Shown: positions 1 to 8,228, counted from the first letter of the stretch. The stretch: DNA of 64,000 nt from Paenibacillus_L residui (GCF_042677205.1 NZ_JBHTIU010000003.1:1-64000); one strand, 5' to 3'. The notes: generated from the letters alone by a model not told the origin. Translations and numbers: made by a program.

Positions 1-35
1 GCAGTTTGGCAACAGGGGGTTATACCCCAAGAGCA

Positions 36-58
36 AACCACCCGTTGGACGGGTGGTT
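36..58. terminator. 9-bp hairpin at window edge, possible terminator of an upstream gene
   Basis: A perfect 9-bp stem (AACCACCCG / CGGGTGGTT) with a 5-nt loop follows a smaller GGGG-TTATA-CCCC hairpin at about 16-27. There is no clear U-run on the plus strand, so termination is only a guess. The gene it would serve lies outside the window. Confidence 0.3.
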
Positions 59-62
59 ATGA

Positions 63-91
63 TTGACACCATGTCATTTAGAATATATATG
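63..91 (+). promoter_or_regulatory. candidate sigma-A promoter
   Basis: A consensus -35 TTGACA (63-68) is followed after exactly 17 nt by -10 TATATG (86-91). It would start a transcript near 97 that holds the 26-codon frame at 118-198 and reaches the hairpin at 274-300. Confidence 0.5.
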
Positions 92-117
92 GATTTGGTG
101 GATGGATGGTTTACCGA

Positions 118-198
118 ATGAACAAGGATAGTGTCGTTACCGCGAATCAGGACTCGGATCAGCTAGTCGTCCTTCAGATTGGCGATAGGGGGAACTGA
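118..198 (+). CDS. possible 26-residue peptide, unknown
   Basis: This is a short open frame, ATG to TGA, of 26 codons. It lies between a good sigma-A promoter match and a terminator-like hairpin. The peptide is polar at the N-terminus and contains QLVVLQIGDRG. There is no strong Shine-Dalgarno sequence, only GATGG about 12 nt upstream. I do not recognise it. The region could instead be a small non-coding RNA or a chance frame; the transcription-unit context is the only support. Confidence 0.2.
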   Translation: MNKDSVVTANQDSDQLVVLQIGDRGN

Positions 199-273
199 TC
201 GATATCGGTCTGCAAGGCTTGGTATCCCGTCCGTCTTGCGTGAAAATAGCCCGGTTCTGAATATGCCGGCTTC

Positions 274-300
274 GCATCGGAACCCGATGCTGGCGTTTTT
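274..300 (+). terminator. candidate intrinsic terminator upstream of ppiB
   Basis: A 7-bp stem GCATCGG / CCGATGC with a 3-nt loop is followed by TGGCG and five T residues (296-300). It would end the short transcript from the promoter at 63-91. A TACAAT -10 for ppiB follows at 314-319 with only a weak -35. Confidence 0.4.
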
Positions 301-356
301 GGACCAAGTCGTTTACAATGTAAGAGTAGTCTACTATGTGAGAGAGGAGTGACCTT

Positions 357-788
357 ATGGCTAAGCAAGCGACCATTACATTGGAGAACGGCGGAGAAGT
401 CGTCATCGATCTGTTTGACAAGGACGCTCCTAACACGGTAGCGAACTTCGAGAAGCTCGCTAACTCCGGTTTCTATAACGGTCTGGTTTTCCATCGAGTC
501 ATCCCCGGCTTCGTTGCTCAAGGAGGATGTCCCCACGGTACGGGTACCGGCGGTCCGGGCTATACGATTAATTGTGAAATTAATCCCAACAAGCATGAAC
601 GCGGGACTCTTGCTATGGCTCACGCAGGTCCGAATACGGGCGGCAGCCAATTCTATATCTGCTATGCTCCGCAGCCTCACCTTGACGGGGTGCATACCGT
701 CTTCGGCAAAGTGGTTAAAGGAATGGAGCATGTGGATGCTTTCCAGGGAAGAGACAAGATGGAAAGCGTGAAAGTAAGCGAAGCTTAA
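357..788 (+). CDS. ppiB: peptidyl-prolyl cis-trans isomerase, cyclophilin type
   Basis: This 143-residue single-domain cyclophilin catalyses cis-trans isomerisation of proline peptide bonds. It has no signal peptide, so it is cytosolic. The catalytic core is visible: FHRVIPGF, the QGG segment, GGSQFYI and LDGVHTVFGKV. Its length matches bacterial PpiB. The start is supported by GAGAGGAG about 8 nt upstream. It lies just upstream of the riboflavin genes, the same order as in B. subtilis, where ppiB neighbours the rib operon. Orientation is the same as rib, but the FMN riboswitch separates the two units. Confidence 0.95.
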   Translation: MAKQATITLENGGEVVIDLFDKDAPNTVANFEKLANSGFYNGLVFHRVIPGFVAQGGCPHGTGTGGPGYTINCEINPNKHERGTLAMAHAGPNTGGSQFYICYAPQPHLDGVHTVFGKVVKGMEHVDAFQGRDKMESVKVSEA

Positions 789-816
789 GTAACTGAAATT
801 AATAATCGAATACAAT

Positions 817-986
817 TTCCTTCGGGGTTGGGTGAAATTCCCTACCGGCGGTGATCCCGGGCGGCCATTGGGCGGCTGCGGGCAAGTCCGTGACCCGGCT
901 GCAATGATACTCTTTCGCGGAGCGCAGACGGTGGATCCGGTGAGATTCCGGAACCGACAGTATAGTCTGGATGGGAGAAGGAGAAA
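817..986 (+). promoter_or_regulatory. FMN riboswitch (RFN element) of the riboflavin operon
   Basis: The conserved RFN blocks occur in order: TTCGGGG, GGGTGAAATTCCC, TACCGGCGGTGAT, AGTCCGTGACCC, GGTGGATCCGGTGAGATTCCGG, with the last split over a long helix, then CGACAGTATAGTCTGGATGGGAGAAGGA. The closing helix pairs TCCTTC near 818 with GAAGGA near 978. In this family FMN binding causes premature termination of rib transcription. It lies between ppiB and ribD, and two terminator-like hairpins follow. Confidence 0.95.
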
Positions 987-989
987 GAA

Positions 990-1021
990 GCAAGTGGCCG
1001 GCTCGGTCTTGCGCTTTTTTT
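990..1021 (+). terminator. first terminator of the rib leader (riboswitch expression platform)
   Basis: A GCAAG / CTTGC stem (990-994 with 1008-1012) encloses a GC-rich loop. A seven-T run at 1015-1021 follows directly after the FMN aptamer. This is the usual position of the FMN-controlled terminator. Confidence 0.6.
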
Positions 1022-1234
1022 CACATGTTGGACGATGTGTTAAAGAGGCGGTTTCAGGTGTGCTTATATAAGGACAGGTCGTTGATTACTTATCAGGCCT
1101 TTGTTCTTATAGGGAGGACGCCCCCCTCTTTAATCTTTACGGCGACAGTGTGCTTTGTTTCGCATGCATCCGCCACGATGTGAAAATAAGCCGGTGAGAT
1201 CCGTTTATTTGCTTGTTTCCTTGTACCTTAATCC

Positions 1235-1297
1235 GCCCCCTGAAGAACGAGGCTTGTCGACCTAGCGGCCGGCTCCCGGTTTTCAAGGGGCTTTTTT
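1235..1297 (+). terminator. second terminator-like hairpin in the rib leader
   Basis: GCCCCCTGAA (1235-1244) pairs with TTCAAGGGGC (1282-1291) with one mismatch, and six T residues follow. The loop contains GGCCGGCTC, which also occurs in the loop of the first hairpin (about 996-1004). It lies only 35 nt before ribD, so it probably gives a second control point or an alternative platform. Confidence 0.55.
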
Positions 1298-1331
1298 CCG
1301 TATTCGGGATTTAGAGGAGAGAAGGAAGGAT

Positions 1332-2429
1332 ATGAATGTGCTGAATGATGAGTATTACATGAGGCTGGCGCTGGAGCTGGCACGCGGAACTCAAGGACAG
1401 ACGGCCATCAATCCGGTTGTGGGCTGCGTGGTGGTTAAAGAGGGGCGGATCGTCGGGATCGGGGCGCATCTTCGGATGGGGACGGCCCATGCGGAAGTTC
1501 ATGCATTGACTATGGCGGGCGAGCAGGCCGAAGGCGGCGTCGCCTATGTGACCCTGGAGCCGTGCAATCATTATGGCCGGACGCCTCCCTGCACCGAACG
1601 GCTCATCGAGTCCAAAGTGGCGCGTGTTGTCGTTGCATGCACCGATCCGAATCCCAAGGTGGCCGGATTGGGGCTGGAACGGCTCCGAAGCCACGGAATC
1701 GAAGTCGAGGTCGGGGTTCTGGAGGTCGAGGCGAGGGAATTGAACGAAGCCTTCAATAAATTTATTGTGACCGGGCGGCCTTTTGTCACGCTGAAGACCG
1801 CCAGTACCCTGGACGGTAAAATCGCCAGCCGAACGGGTGACAGCAAATGGATAACGAATGCGCGTTCGCGCGAATTTGTCCATACTTTGCGGCACCGCCA
1901 TCAGGCAATTATGGTAGGGGTGGAGACGGTAATTGCCGATGATTCGCAGTTAACCACGAGATTGTCTGTACCCGCTCTAAATCCGGTCCGCATCGTTATC
2001 GATTCCCGTTTGCGGGTTCCTGCGAATGCGAGAGTGCTTGACGGAGAAGCGGAAACGATTATCGTTACGACTTCTGCCGCTCCCGAAGAGAAGCGCAAGG
2101 AGCTTCGGGGGCGCGGAATTGTATTGCTGGAAGCAGGCCCCGGTCCGAGGGTCGATCTGGAGCTGGCGATGCGGATGCTGGGAGAGAGGGAAATCGGTTC
2201 GATTCTGCTGGAAGGGGGCGGCAGGTTGAACGGGGCTATGCTTGAACAGGGCCTCATTGATAAATGCTATCTGTTCTATGCCCCGAAAATCATAGGAGGC
2301 CCCGAAGCGCCCGGCAATTTCAGCTTTCCCGGCTTTGACCGTATGAGCGAGGCCGTCACGATAGATAGGCTTAAGGTGGAGAGATTTGATGAGGATATTT
2401 GTATCGTTGGATATCCGGTGAAGAAATAA
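1332..2429 (+). CDS. ribD: bifunctional diaminohydroxyphosphoribosylaminopyrimidine deaminase / 5-amino-6-(5-phosphoribosylamino)uracil reductase
   Basis: RibD (365 aa) carries out the second and third steps of riboflavin synthesis from the GTP branch. The N-terminal zinc deaminase domain shows HAE at residues 53-55 and PCNHYGRTPPC near 77-87. The C-terminal reductase domain begins near residue 150 (TLDGKIASRTGDSKWI) and has the LLEGGGRLNGAML segment. The start ATG has GAAGGAAGG just upstream. It is the first gene of ribD-ribE-ribBA-ribH and is controlled by the FMN riboswitch. Length and motifs are normal for the family. Confidence 0.96.
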   Translation: MNVLNDEYYMRLALELARGTQGQTAINPVVGCVVVKEGRIVGIGAHLRMGTAHAEVHALTMAGEQAEGGVAYVTLEPCNHYGRTPPCTERLIESKVARVVVACTDPNPKVAGLGLERLRSHGIEVEVGVLEVEARELNEAFNKFIVTGRPFVTLKTASTLDGKIASRTGDSKWITNARSREFVHTLRHRHQAIMVGVETVIADDSQLTTRLSVPALNPVRIVIDSRLRVPANARVLDGEAETIIVTTSAAPEEKRKELRGRGIVLLEAGPGPRVDLELAMRMLGEREIGSILLEGGGRLNGAMLEQGLIDKCYLFYAPKIIGGPEAPGNFSFPGFDRMSEAVTIDRLKVERFDEDICIVGYPVKK

Positions 2430-2464
2430 ATAGATGCAGCAGAGATCGGAAAGGAGGAAGTTAA

Positions 2465-3130
2465 TTGTTTACCGGACTTGTGGAAGAAATCGGAACCCTG
2501 CGCCGCATTTCCAGGCAGGGAGAGGCCATGATTTTAACGATTGAAAGCAAACGCGTGCTGGAAGATATTCAGGTTGGAGACAGCATTGCGGTCAATGGGG
2601 TTTGTTTGACGGTCATTGCCTTTGACGACGCATCTTTTACCGCAGATGTCATGCCCGAGACGTTCCGCAGATCGACTCTTCATCAGCTCGCACCCGGGAA
2701 ACGGGTCAATCTGGAACGGGCCATGTCCGCGCAGAGCCGTTTCGGCGGACATATCGTACAAGGGCATGTGGATTCGACGGCGGTTATCTCGTCAAGACGC
2801 AGGGAAGATAACGCCGTCGTCTTCCGGTTGGAGCCGGAGGAGCCGGCCATTATGAAATACATCGTTCCCAAAGGCTCGATAACAATAGACGGGATCAGCC
2901 TGACCGTCGTCGAGGCGGAGAGCGACTATTTTACCGTTTCGATAATTCCTCATACGCTTGCGCAAACGGTTCTGCAGCACAAGGAGCCGGGAGAAGCGGT
3001 CAATATCGAATGCGATATCCTGGGCAAATATGTGGAGAGACTGTTATCCTTCCGGGAGCAGCCAGCGGGCCGCGCCGGTAGGAAACCGGTATTGACGGAA
3101 AGCTTTTTGGCCGATCACGGATTTTATTAA
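2465..3130 (+). CDS. ribE: riboflavin synthase alpha chain
   Basis: This 221-residue enzyme dismutates two 6,7-dimethyl-8-ribityllumazine molecules to riboflavin. It starts with TTG, preceded by AAAGGAGGAAG. The start gives the signature MFTGLVEEIG, which fixes it. Two lumazine-binding beta-barrel repeats are visible. The first has IAVNGVCLTV and the second begins with FTVSIIPHTL preceded by ITIDGISLTVV. It is the second gene of the operon. Its stop overlaps an upstream in-frame ATG of ribBA by one base. Confidence 0.95.
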   Translation: MFTGLVEEIGTLRRISRQGEAMILTIESKRVLEDIQVGDSIAVNGVCLTVIAFDDASFTADVMPETFRRSTLHQLAPGKRVNLERAMSAQSRFGGHIVQGHVDSTAVISSRRREDNAVVFRLEPEEPAIMKYIVPKGSITIDGISLTVVEAESDYFTVSIIPHTLAQTVLQHKEPGEAVNIECDILGKYVERLLSFREQPAGRAGRKPVLTESFLADHGFY

Positions 3131-3150
3131 TGGAAAAGGGGGGATACGCT

Positions 3151-4404
3151 ATGGCGGATCCGGTACAATTTGATAAAATTGAAGAAGCGATTTATGATTT
3201 AAGCATAGGCAAGGTAATAATCGTGGTGGACGATGAGGACCGGGAGAACGAGGGCGATTTTATCGCGTTGGCGGAACGGGCAACTCCCGAGGTCATCAAT
3301 TTCATGATCAAGGAAGGAAGAGGGCTTGTCTGCGCGCCCATTACGGAGGAGCGCGCGAGCGAGCTGAATTTGCCGCCGATGGTCAATCATAATACGGATT
3401 ATCACGGTACGGCTTTTACCGTTTCGATAGACCATATAGAGACGACTACGGGCATTTCCGCGCATGAGCGCTCTCTGACGGTTCAAGCCTTGATAGACCC
3501 GCGGGCGAAGCCGGAGGATTTCCGCAGGCCCGGGCATATTTTCCCGCTGATCGCCAAGAAGGGCGGGGTGCTGCGCAGAGCGGGCCATACCGAGGCGGCC
3601 GTCGATTTGGCGGTGATGTGCGGCTCGTCCCCGGCAGCGGTCATTTGCGAAGTCATCAAGGAAGACGGATCGATGGCCAGGGTGCCGGACTTGGCCCGGA
3701 TTGCGAAAGAGCATGACCTGAAGCTGATTACGATCCGCGATTTGATTCGCTACCGCAATGAGAAGGAAAACCTGGTCAAACGCGAAGTCGAGGTGAAGAT
3801 GCCTACCGATTTCGGGCAGTTTACCGCGGTCGCCTATACAAATCAGGTGGATAACAAGGAGCATGTCGCACTTGTCAAAGGGGAGATTGACGGCTCCCGG
3901 CCGACGCTTGTCCGCGTTCACTCGGAATGCTTGACCGGCGACGTCTTCCACTCCCAACGCTGTGATTGCGGACCGCAGCTTGCCGCTGCATTGAAGCAAA
4001 TCGACGAGGCAGGCTCCGGCGTTCTGCTCTATATGAGGCAGGAGGGCCGCGGAATCGGCTTGATCAATAAATTGAAGGCCTATAAGCTTCAAGAGCAGGG
4101 ACTTGATACGGTTGACGCCAATCTCAAGCTTGGCTTTGCCCCCGATTTGCGCGAATATGGAATCGGAGCGCAAATTCTGAAGGACCTGGGAGTGCGCAAG
4201 ATGAAGCTGTTAACGAATAACCCGCGCAAAATCAAAGGTCTGGAGGGCTACGGCCTGGAAGTGGTGGAAAGAGTCCCGATTCAGATGGAAGAGAACGAAA
4301 GCAATACCCGCTATCTGCACACCAAGAAGGAAAAATTGGGTCATTTGCTTCATTTTATAAACGACACAGAAGAGGAGACGAACAAACATGGCAAAATGGT
4401 ATGA
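3151..4404 (+). CDS. ribBA: 3,4-dihydroxy-2-butanone-4-phosphate synthase / GTP cyclohydrolase II
   Basis: This fused enzyme supplies both starting units of riboflavin. The N-terminal RibB half carries DDEDRENEGD and the RAGHTEAAVDL segment. The C-terminal RibA half carries the zinc site SECLTGDVFHSQRCDCG and the GTP-binding RQEGRGIGL. The ATG at 3151 is preferred over the in-frame ATG at 3130 because AAAGGGGGG lies 8 nt before 3151 and nothing comparable precedes 3130. This gives 417 aa. The end overlaps ribH by 17 nt, implying translational coupling. Confidence 0.95.
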   Translation: MADPVQFDKIEEAIYDLSIGKVIIVVDDEDRENEGDFIALAERATPEVINFMIKEGRGLVCAPITEERASELNLPPMVNHNTDYHGTAFTVSIDHIETTTGISAHERSLTVQALIDPRAKPEDFRRPGHIFPLIAKKGGVLRRAGHTEAAVDLAVMCGSSPAAVICEVIKEDGSMARVPDLARIAKEHDLKLITIRDLIRYRNEKENLVKREVEVKMPTDFGQFTAVAYTNQVDNKEHVALVKGEIDGSRPTLVRVHSECLTGDVFHSQRCDCGPQLAAALKQIDEAGSGVLLYMRQEGRGIGLINKLKAYKLQEQGLDTVDANLKLGFAPDLREYGIGAQILKDLGVRKMKLLTNNPRKIKGLEGYGLEVVERVPIQMEENESNTRYLHTKKEKLGHLLHFINDTEEETNKHGKMV

Positions 4405-4858
4405 AGGACATTTAGTTTCTAAAGAAGCAAAATACGGAATCGTGGTAGGCCGGTTTAACGAATTTATCACCAACAAATTGCTGTCGGGGGCTCTGGACGC
4501 TCTTAAGCGCCACGGGGTGCTGGAGGAGGAGATCGAGATCGCCTGGGTTCCGGGCGCTTTCGAAATCCCGCTGATCGCCCAGAAGATGGCGGAAAGCGGC
4601 AAGTATGATGCCGTCATTACTTTGGGTGCTGTGATCCGGGGGTCTACGCCTCATTTCGATTACGTATGCAGCGAGGTTTCCAAGGGAGTGGCCGCAATCA
4701 ACCTAAAGACCGGTATTCCGACGGTGTTCGGCGTACTGACTACCGATTCCATAGAGCAGGCCGTGGAAAGAGCGGGCACCAAAGCCGGCAACAAGGGCTG
4801 GGAAGCCGCAACGACCGCTATTGAAATGGTCAATCTTGTCAAGCAGCTGCAGGCCTAA
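4388..4858 (+). CDS. ribH: 6,7-dimethyl-8-ribityllumazine synthase
   Basis: RibH (156 aa) condenses the pyrimidine intermediate with the four-carbon unit from RibB. Family motifs include GRFNEFIT, WVPGAFEIPL, VITLGAVIRGSTPHFDYV and GVLTTDSIEQA. Family members form icosahedral or pentameric assemblies. It starts inside the end of ribBA with AGAGGAG as ribosome binding site. Its stop overlaps the next start in a TAATG arrangement, so the downstream S2P-like gene is part of this operon. Confidence 0.95.
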   Translation: MAKWYEGHLVSKEAKYGIVVGRFNEFITNKLLSGALDALKRHGVLEEEIEIAWVPGAFEIPLIAQKMAESGKYDAVITLGAVIRGSTPHFDYVCSEVSKGVAAINLKTGIPTVFGVLTTDSIEQAVERAGTKAGNKGWEAATTAIEMVNLVKQLQA

Positions 4859-5499
4859 TGGACTTCGGGCCTTACATTGATCTGGATACGCTGTTGTTTC
4901 GGGCGGTAGCTTTCCTGCTTGCCGTTACGTTGCATGGCTGCTGGATGGCCCTGTTCTCCCGCTGGCTCGGGGACAGAACCGCCGGGGAGCAAGGCCGCCT
5001 CAGCTTAAATCCGGGCAAGCATCTCGACCCTCTGGGAACGGTCATGGTGCTGTTCGGCCCCTACGGATGGAACCGGCCGGTGCCGGTCCATCCGGATCAC
5101 TTCGGGAAATCCGCCAAAGGGAAGCTGGCGCTGTGGGCATTGTCCGGGCCGCTGCTGCATCTGGTGCTGGCGCTTCTGTTCGGCTGGCTGTTTCTGGAGC
5201 TTCCGGTAGCGGCAGGTGGGGGCTCATGGGCAGGGGCTTTGTTTAAGGGAATTCTGCACTACTGTTATATCGTCAATGTTATGCTATTTCTGCTTAATCT
5301 GCTGCCTATTTATCCGTTGAACGGCTGGAAGCTGCTGCGACATCTGGCCGGTGAGCGGGCGGCGGCCTATCTGGACAAGTATGAGAAATGGGGCCTGCTC
5401 GTACTCATTGCGCTTCTTGCGCTTCCGGCAGGGCAGCGGTTGCTTGAAATGCTGTTTCAACTGGTCAATCAATGGCTGATGAAAGGTTATTCGGTATGA
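4858..5499 (+). CDS. site-2-protease-like membrane protein with degenerate catalytic motif
   Basis: This 213-residue protein has four or more hydrophobic segments. It follows the YwhC/M50 layout: a first helix, then LGDRTAGEQGRLSLNPGKHLDPLGT, which is typical of bacterial S2P relatives. The zinc motif HExxH is replaced by HGCWM (residues 26-30): the catalytic Glu is Gly and the second His is Met. The usual NxxPxxPLDG reads NLLPIYPLNG (147-156), so the Asp ligand is Asn. It is therefore probably proteolytically inactive. The gene is coupled to ribH and occupies the place where B. subtilis has ribT. Its function is unknown. Confidence 0.75.
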   Translation: MDFGPYIDLDTLLFRAVAFLLAVTLHGCWMALFSRWLGDRTAGEQGRLSLNPGKHLDPLGTVMVLFGPYGWNRPVPVHPDHFGKSAKGKLALWALSGPLLHLVLALLFGWLFLELPVAAGGGSWAGALFKGILHYCYIVNVMLFLLNLLPIYPLNGWKLLRHLAGERAAAYLDKYEKWGLLVLIALLALPAGQRLLEMLFQLVNQWLMKGYSV

Positions 5500-5514
5500 T
5501 GAGGGGGACTAGGA

Positions 5515-6306
5515 ATGAAGATCACTTTCAAATTGGAAACGTTCGAAGGCCCCCTCGATTTGCTGCTGCATTTGATCGATCAGGCCGAGGTAGACATTTA
5601 CGACATTCCGATTAAGGAAATAACGGATCAATATCTGGACTATCTATCCACCATGCAGGAGCTTGAGCTGGAGGTGACCAGCGAATTTCTCGTCATGGCC
5701 GCCACACTGCTGTCCATTAAGAGCAAGATGCTGCTCCCCAAGCCTCCCGTGATCGAGCTCGATTGGGACGGAATGGAGGAGGAAGAAGGGGAAGATCCGC
5801 GGGCGGAGTTGGTCCGGAAGCTGATTGAATATCGCAAATATAAGGAAATCGCCGAGCACTTGAAAGACAGGGAATTGGAACGCAGCCTGATCTATACCAG
5901 GGAGCCGGAGGACCTGACGGCCTTCATTCCGAAGGTGGAGGTTAATCCGGTGGAAGGGCTTCACGTCGCCGATTTGGTCTGGGCCTTTCAGAAAGCGCTC
6001 CGTAAGATGGCCGAACGGAACCGGGTCGCCAAGATCCGCAGGGATGAAATATCCGTCAAAGACCGGATTACTGAAATTGTATCCATACTGGGCAATCGCG
6101 GGGGTAAAGTGTTATTTTCCAAATTGTTGGAAACGGGGTACAGCCGGGAGGATATCGTCGTTACTTTCCTCGCCTTGCTTGAGCTGATGAAGATGAAAAA
6201 AATACAGTGCTATCAGCACAAACTGTTTGAGGATATTGTCATCCAGGCGAAAGAGGATGAGAGTGAGGGAATCGATGAATACACAACAGATGAAATCAGC
6301 TATTGA
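5515..6306 (+). CDS. scpA: segregation and condensation protein A
   Basis: ScpA (263 aa) is the kleisin that bridges the Smc dimer and recruits ScpB in chromosome condensation. The N-terminus FEGPLDLLLHLI is the family signature. The middle is acidic (DWDGMEEEEGED), and a winged-helix region lies in the C-terminal third. The start ATG follows GAGGGGGACTAGG. scpB starts inside its 3' end (32-nt overlap), as is normal for this pair. It lies 15 nt after the S2P-like gene, so it may be cotranscribed with rib. Confidence 0.95.
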   Translation: MKITFKLETFEGPLDLLLHLIDQAEVDIYDIPIKEITDQYLDYLSTMQELELEVTSEFLVMAATLLSIKSKMLLPKPPVIELDWDGMEEEEGEDPRAELVRKLIEYRKYKEIAEHLKDRELERSLIYTREPEDLTAFIPKVEVNPVEGLHVADLVWAFQKALRKMAERNRVAKIRRDEISVKDRITEIVSILGNRGGKVLFSKLLETGYSREDIVVTFLALLELMKMKKIQCYQHKLFEDIVIQAKEDESEGIDEYTTDEISY

Positions 6307-6889
6307 AGGTTTGCTTTTTGTGGCAGGGGACGAGGGTCTGGATGCAAAGCAACTGGCTGAGGTGCTTGAGCAGGATGTCAGGCAGGTGACGGCAGTCCTG
6401 GAGCAGATGAAGGAAGAATTCAAATCCGGGCAGAGAGGGATCCAAGTCGTGGAGATGGCGGGTTCGTACCAATTGACGACCTTGCCCGAGCATGCTCCTT
6501 TTTTCGAACGGCTAGCTTATTCGCCGTCCCGAACTTCCCTATCCCAGGCCGCACTGGAAACGTTGGCGATCGTTGCCTATAAACAGCCGATCACCCGGGT
6601 GGAAATCGAGGAGATCCGGGGAGTCAAATCCGACCGCGCTCTGAATACTTTGGTGGCCAAAGAGCTGATTGAAGAGGTGGGGCGGGCCGAGGCGATAGGC
6701 AGACCCATTTTGTATGGCACGACCAAGCAATTTCTGGATTATTTCGGCTTGAAGAGCATTGAACAGTTACCGGAGATGGATCGTTTCGGGCAGAGCGGCG
6801 ATCTGGAAGAAGAAACGAGACTGCTGTTCGAGAAGCTGGAGGTTGAGCAGCTCACCTTCGATGATATCAAGTCAGAATATAAAGAGTAA
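6275..6889 (+). CDS. scpB: segregation and condensation protein B
   Basis: ScpB (204 aa) is the winged-helix partner of ScpA in the Smc complex. Recognisable segments are SAIEGLLFVAGDEGL, the central SQAALETLAIVAYKQPITR and IRGVKSDRALNTL. The ATG at 6275 is chosen because GTGAGGGA lies just upstream and the protein then begins like other ScpB proteins. A longer in-frame start 48 nt earlier lacks a ribosome binding site. The gene overlaps scpA, and a terminator follows about 35 nt downstream. Confidence 0.94.
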   Translation: MNTQQMKSAIEGLLFVAGDEGLDAKQLAEVLEQDVRQVTAVLEQMKEEFKSGQRGIQVVEMAGSYQLTTLPEHAPFFERLAYSPSRTSLSQAALETLAIVAYKQPITRVEIEEIRGVKSDRALNTLVAKELIEEVGRAEAIGRPILYGTTKQFLDYFGLKSIEQLPEMDRFGQSGDLEEETRLLFEKLEVEQLTFDDIKSEYKE

Positions 6890-6923
6890 AACGAATGTTT
6901 TCATATTGTAGGCACATACTAAA

Positions 6924-6973
6924 CTCCATGTGATGGATTCGGGATGAATTCTTCTTCGCATCGGGGTTTTTTT
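6924..6973 (+). terminator. intrinsic terminator after scpAB
   Basis: CTCCATGTG (6924-6932) pairs with CGCATCGGGG (6957-6966) with one bulged C and G-U pairs. Seven T residues follow. It separates scpB from the next transcription unit. Confidence 0.5.
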
Positions 6974-7074
6974 AGGTATTATTGAAATTTTCCGGGGCTC
7001 CCCGCAAATTATTTGCAATACGATTCGAAGGCATACGTCACTTTGTGGGGGATTATATTTGAGGAGGCTTGCCC

Positions 7075-7755
7075 ATGCTTGTTTTTTGGATTCTATTAGC
7101 GGCTGCTCTGATCATCATCGCCGTTATTGTCTCCTTCAGTCATTTGACCGTGAAAATATTCGCCTCCCGGGTCAAGGAAAACGATAGACTCTATATTCAA
7201 CTTCATGCCCTATACGGAATAATCCGGTTAAGATACGAAGTGCCGGTTATCAAGTTTAAAGGTTTGGACAAAGGACTGAAGGTTCAGACCAAGGGGCTGG
7301 ATGAGAAAAGCAGCGAACACCTTAACGAAACCAAGGAAATAATCAATTGGGAGAAGATTCAGGAAGCTTACCGCAAATTTAAAATATTCCTCAGCCAAGT
7401 GGATAATTATGCGGCCTGGATGAAATCGACTCTATCCCGCTTCAAAATAAGCCAGATGGTCTGGATAACGCGAATCGGAGCAGGAGATGCCCCGGAAACC
7501 GCCCTGTTGACGGGAGTTCTCTGGAGCGTGAAATCGACTCTACTCGGTTATCTGTTAAGACATGTCCGACTCCAAACGGAGCCCGAAATTCAGGTTCAGC
7601 CACAATATAACCGGACACTATTTACCACGGAAGTTACGTGCATAGCGAAAATTCGCCTGGGTTATGCTATGGTTGCAGGACTAATGCTGCTGGTTCGCAC
7701 GATGAAAGTGAAGGGAGGATTCAAAACATGGCAGAACATCCTATCCAAGGCCTAA
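7075..7755 (+). CDS. DUF2953 domain membrane protein
   Basis: The protein is 226 aa with one N-terminal membrane helix (residues about 2-25) followed by a basic soluble domain. The pairing with a GerW-family gene and the sequence layout match the DUF2953 family (B. subtilis YtfI). The ATG at 7075 has GAGGAGG at 7-nt spacing. An in-frame TTG 6 nt earlier is too close to that site. The last 28 bases overlap the start of the GerW gene. The function is not established; the context suggests a sporulation role. Confidence 0.75.
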   Translation: MLVFWILLAAALIIIAVIVSFSHLTVKIFASRVKENDRLYIQLHALYGIIRLRYEVPVIKFKGLDKGLKVQTKGLDEKSSEHLNETKEIINWEKIQEAYRKFKIFLSQVDNYAAWMKSTLSRFKISQMVWITRIGAGDAPETALLTGVLWSVKSTLLGYLLRHVRLQTEPEIQVQPQYNRTLFTTEVTCIAKIRLGYAMVAGLMLLVRTMKVKGGFKTWQNILSKA

Positions 7756-8228
7756 TGAAGACGGCCATGGAAAATATCCGCGACATGGTGGATGTCAATA
7801 CGATCGTAGGCGATCCGGTGGAAACTCCGGATGGCAGCGTGATCTTGCCGATTTCCAAGGTGGGCTTTGGATTTGCGGCGGGTGGCAGTGAATTTGTTAC
7901 CGATCAGGGAGCCGGAACGCCGGGGACTCCTCATGAGGCTAACCATGCACAGGTTTCTCTTCCGTTCGGAGGGGGGAGCGGGGGCGGAATATCGATCACG
8001 CCTATCGCTTTTCTCGTAGTCGGACAGCAAGGGGTGCGGATAGTTCCGTTGGATAATCAGACCCACTTGTTCGAGCGTCTGATCGATTCCGCTCCGCAGG
8101 TTGTAGAGAAAATTCAAAGCATGATGAAGACAAACGCTGCAAACACCGCTATTACGCCGAATTCCACCACAACAACAAGCACAACGCAAGGTCAGAACCA
8201 AACTGCAGGTCAAAACATGCTTTCCTAA
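7728..8228 (+). CDS. ytfJ: GerW-family sporulation protein
   Basis: This is a 166-residue YtfJ/GerW homologue. The conserved part runs from TIVGDPVETPDGSVILPISKVGFGFAAGG, here shown in two halves of the same stretch, to GGGSGGGISITPIAFLVV. The C-terminus is a low-complexity Asn/Thr/Gln tail. The ATG at 7728 follows AAGGGAGGA. In B. subtilis the family member is a forespore protein linked to spore germination. It is translationally coupled to the DUF2953 gene upstream, as in Bacillus. Confidence 0.88.
   Translation: MAEHPIQGLMKTAMENIRDMVDVNTIVGDPVETPDGSVILPISKVGFGFAAGGSEFVTDQGAGTPGTPHEANHAQVSLPFGGGSGGGISITPIAFLVVGQQGVRIVPLDNQTHLFERLIDSAPQVVEKIQSMMKTNAANTAITPNSTTTTSTTQGQNQTAGQNMLS

Noticed and set aside
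3199..4173. A 324-codon minus-strand frame opposite ribBA
   Set aside because: It is a shadow of ribBA, with no recognisable protein features.
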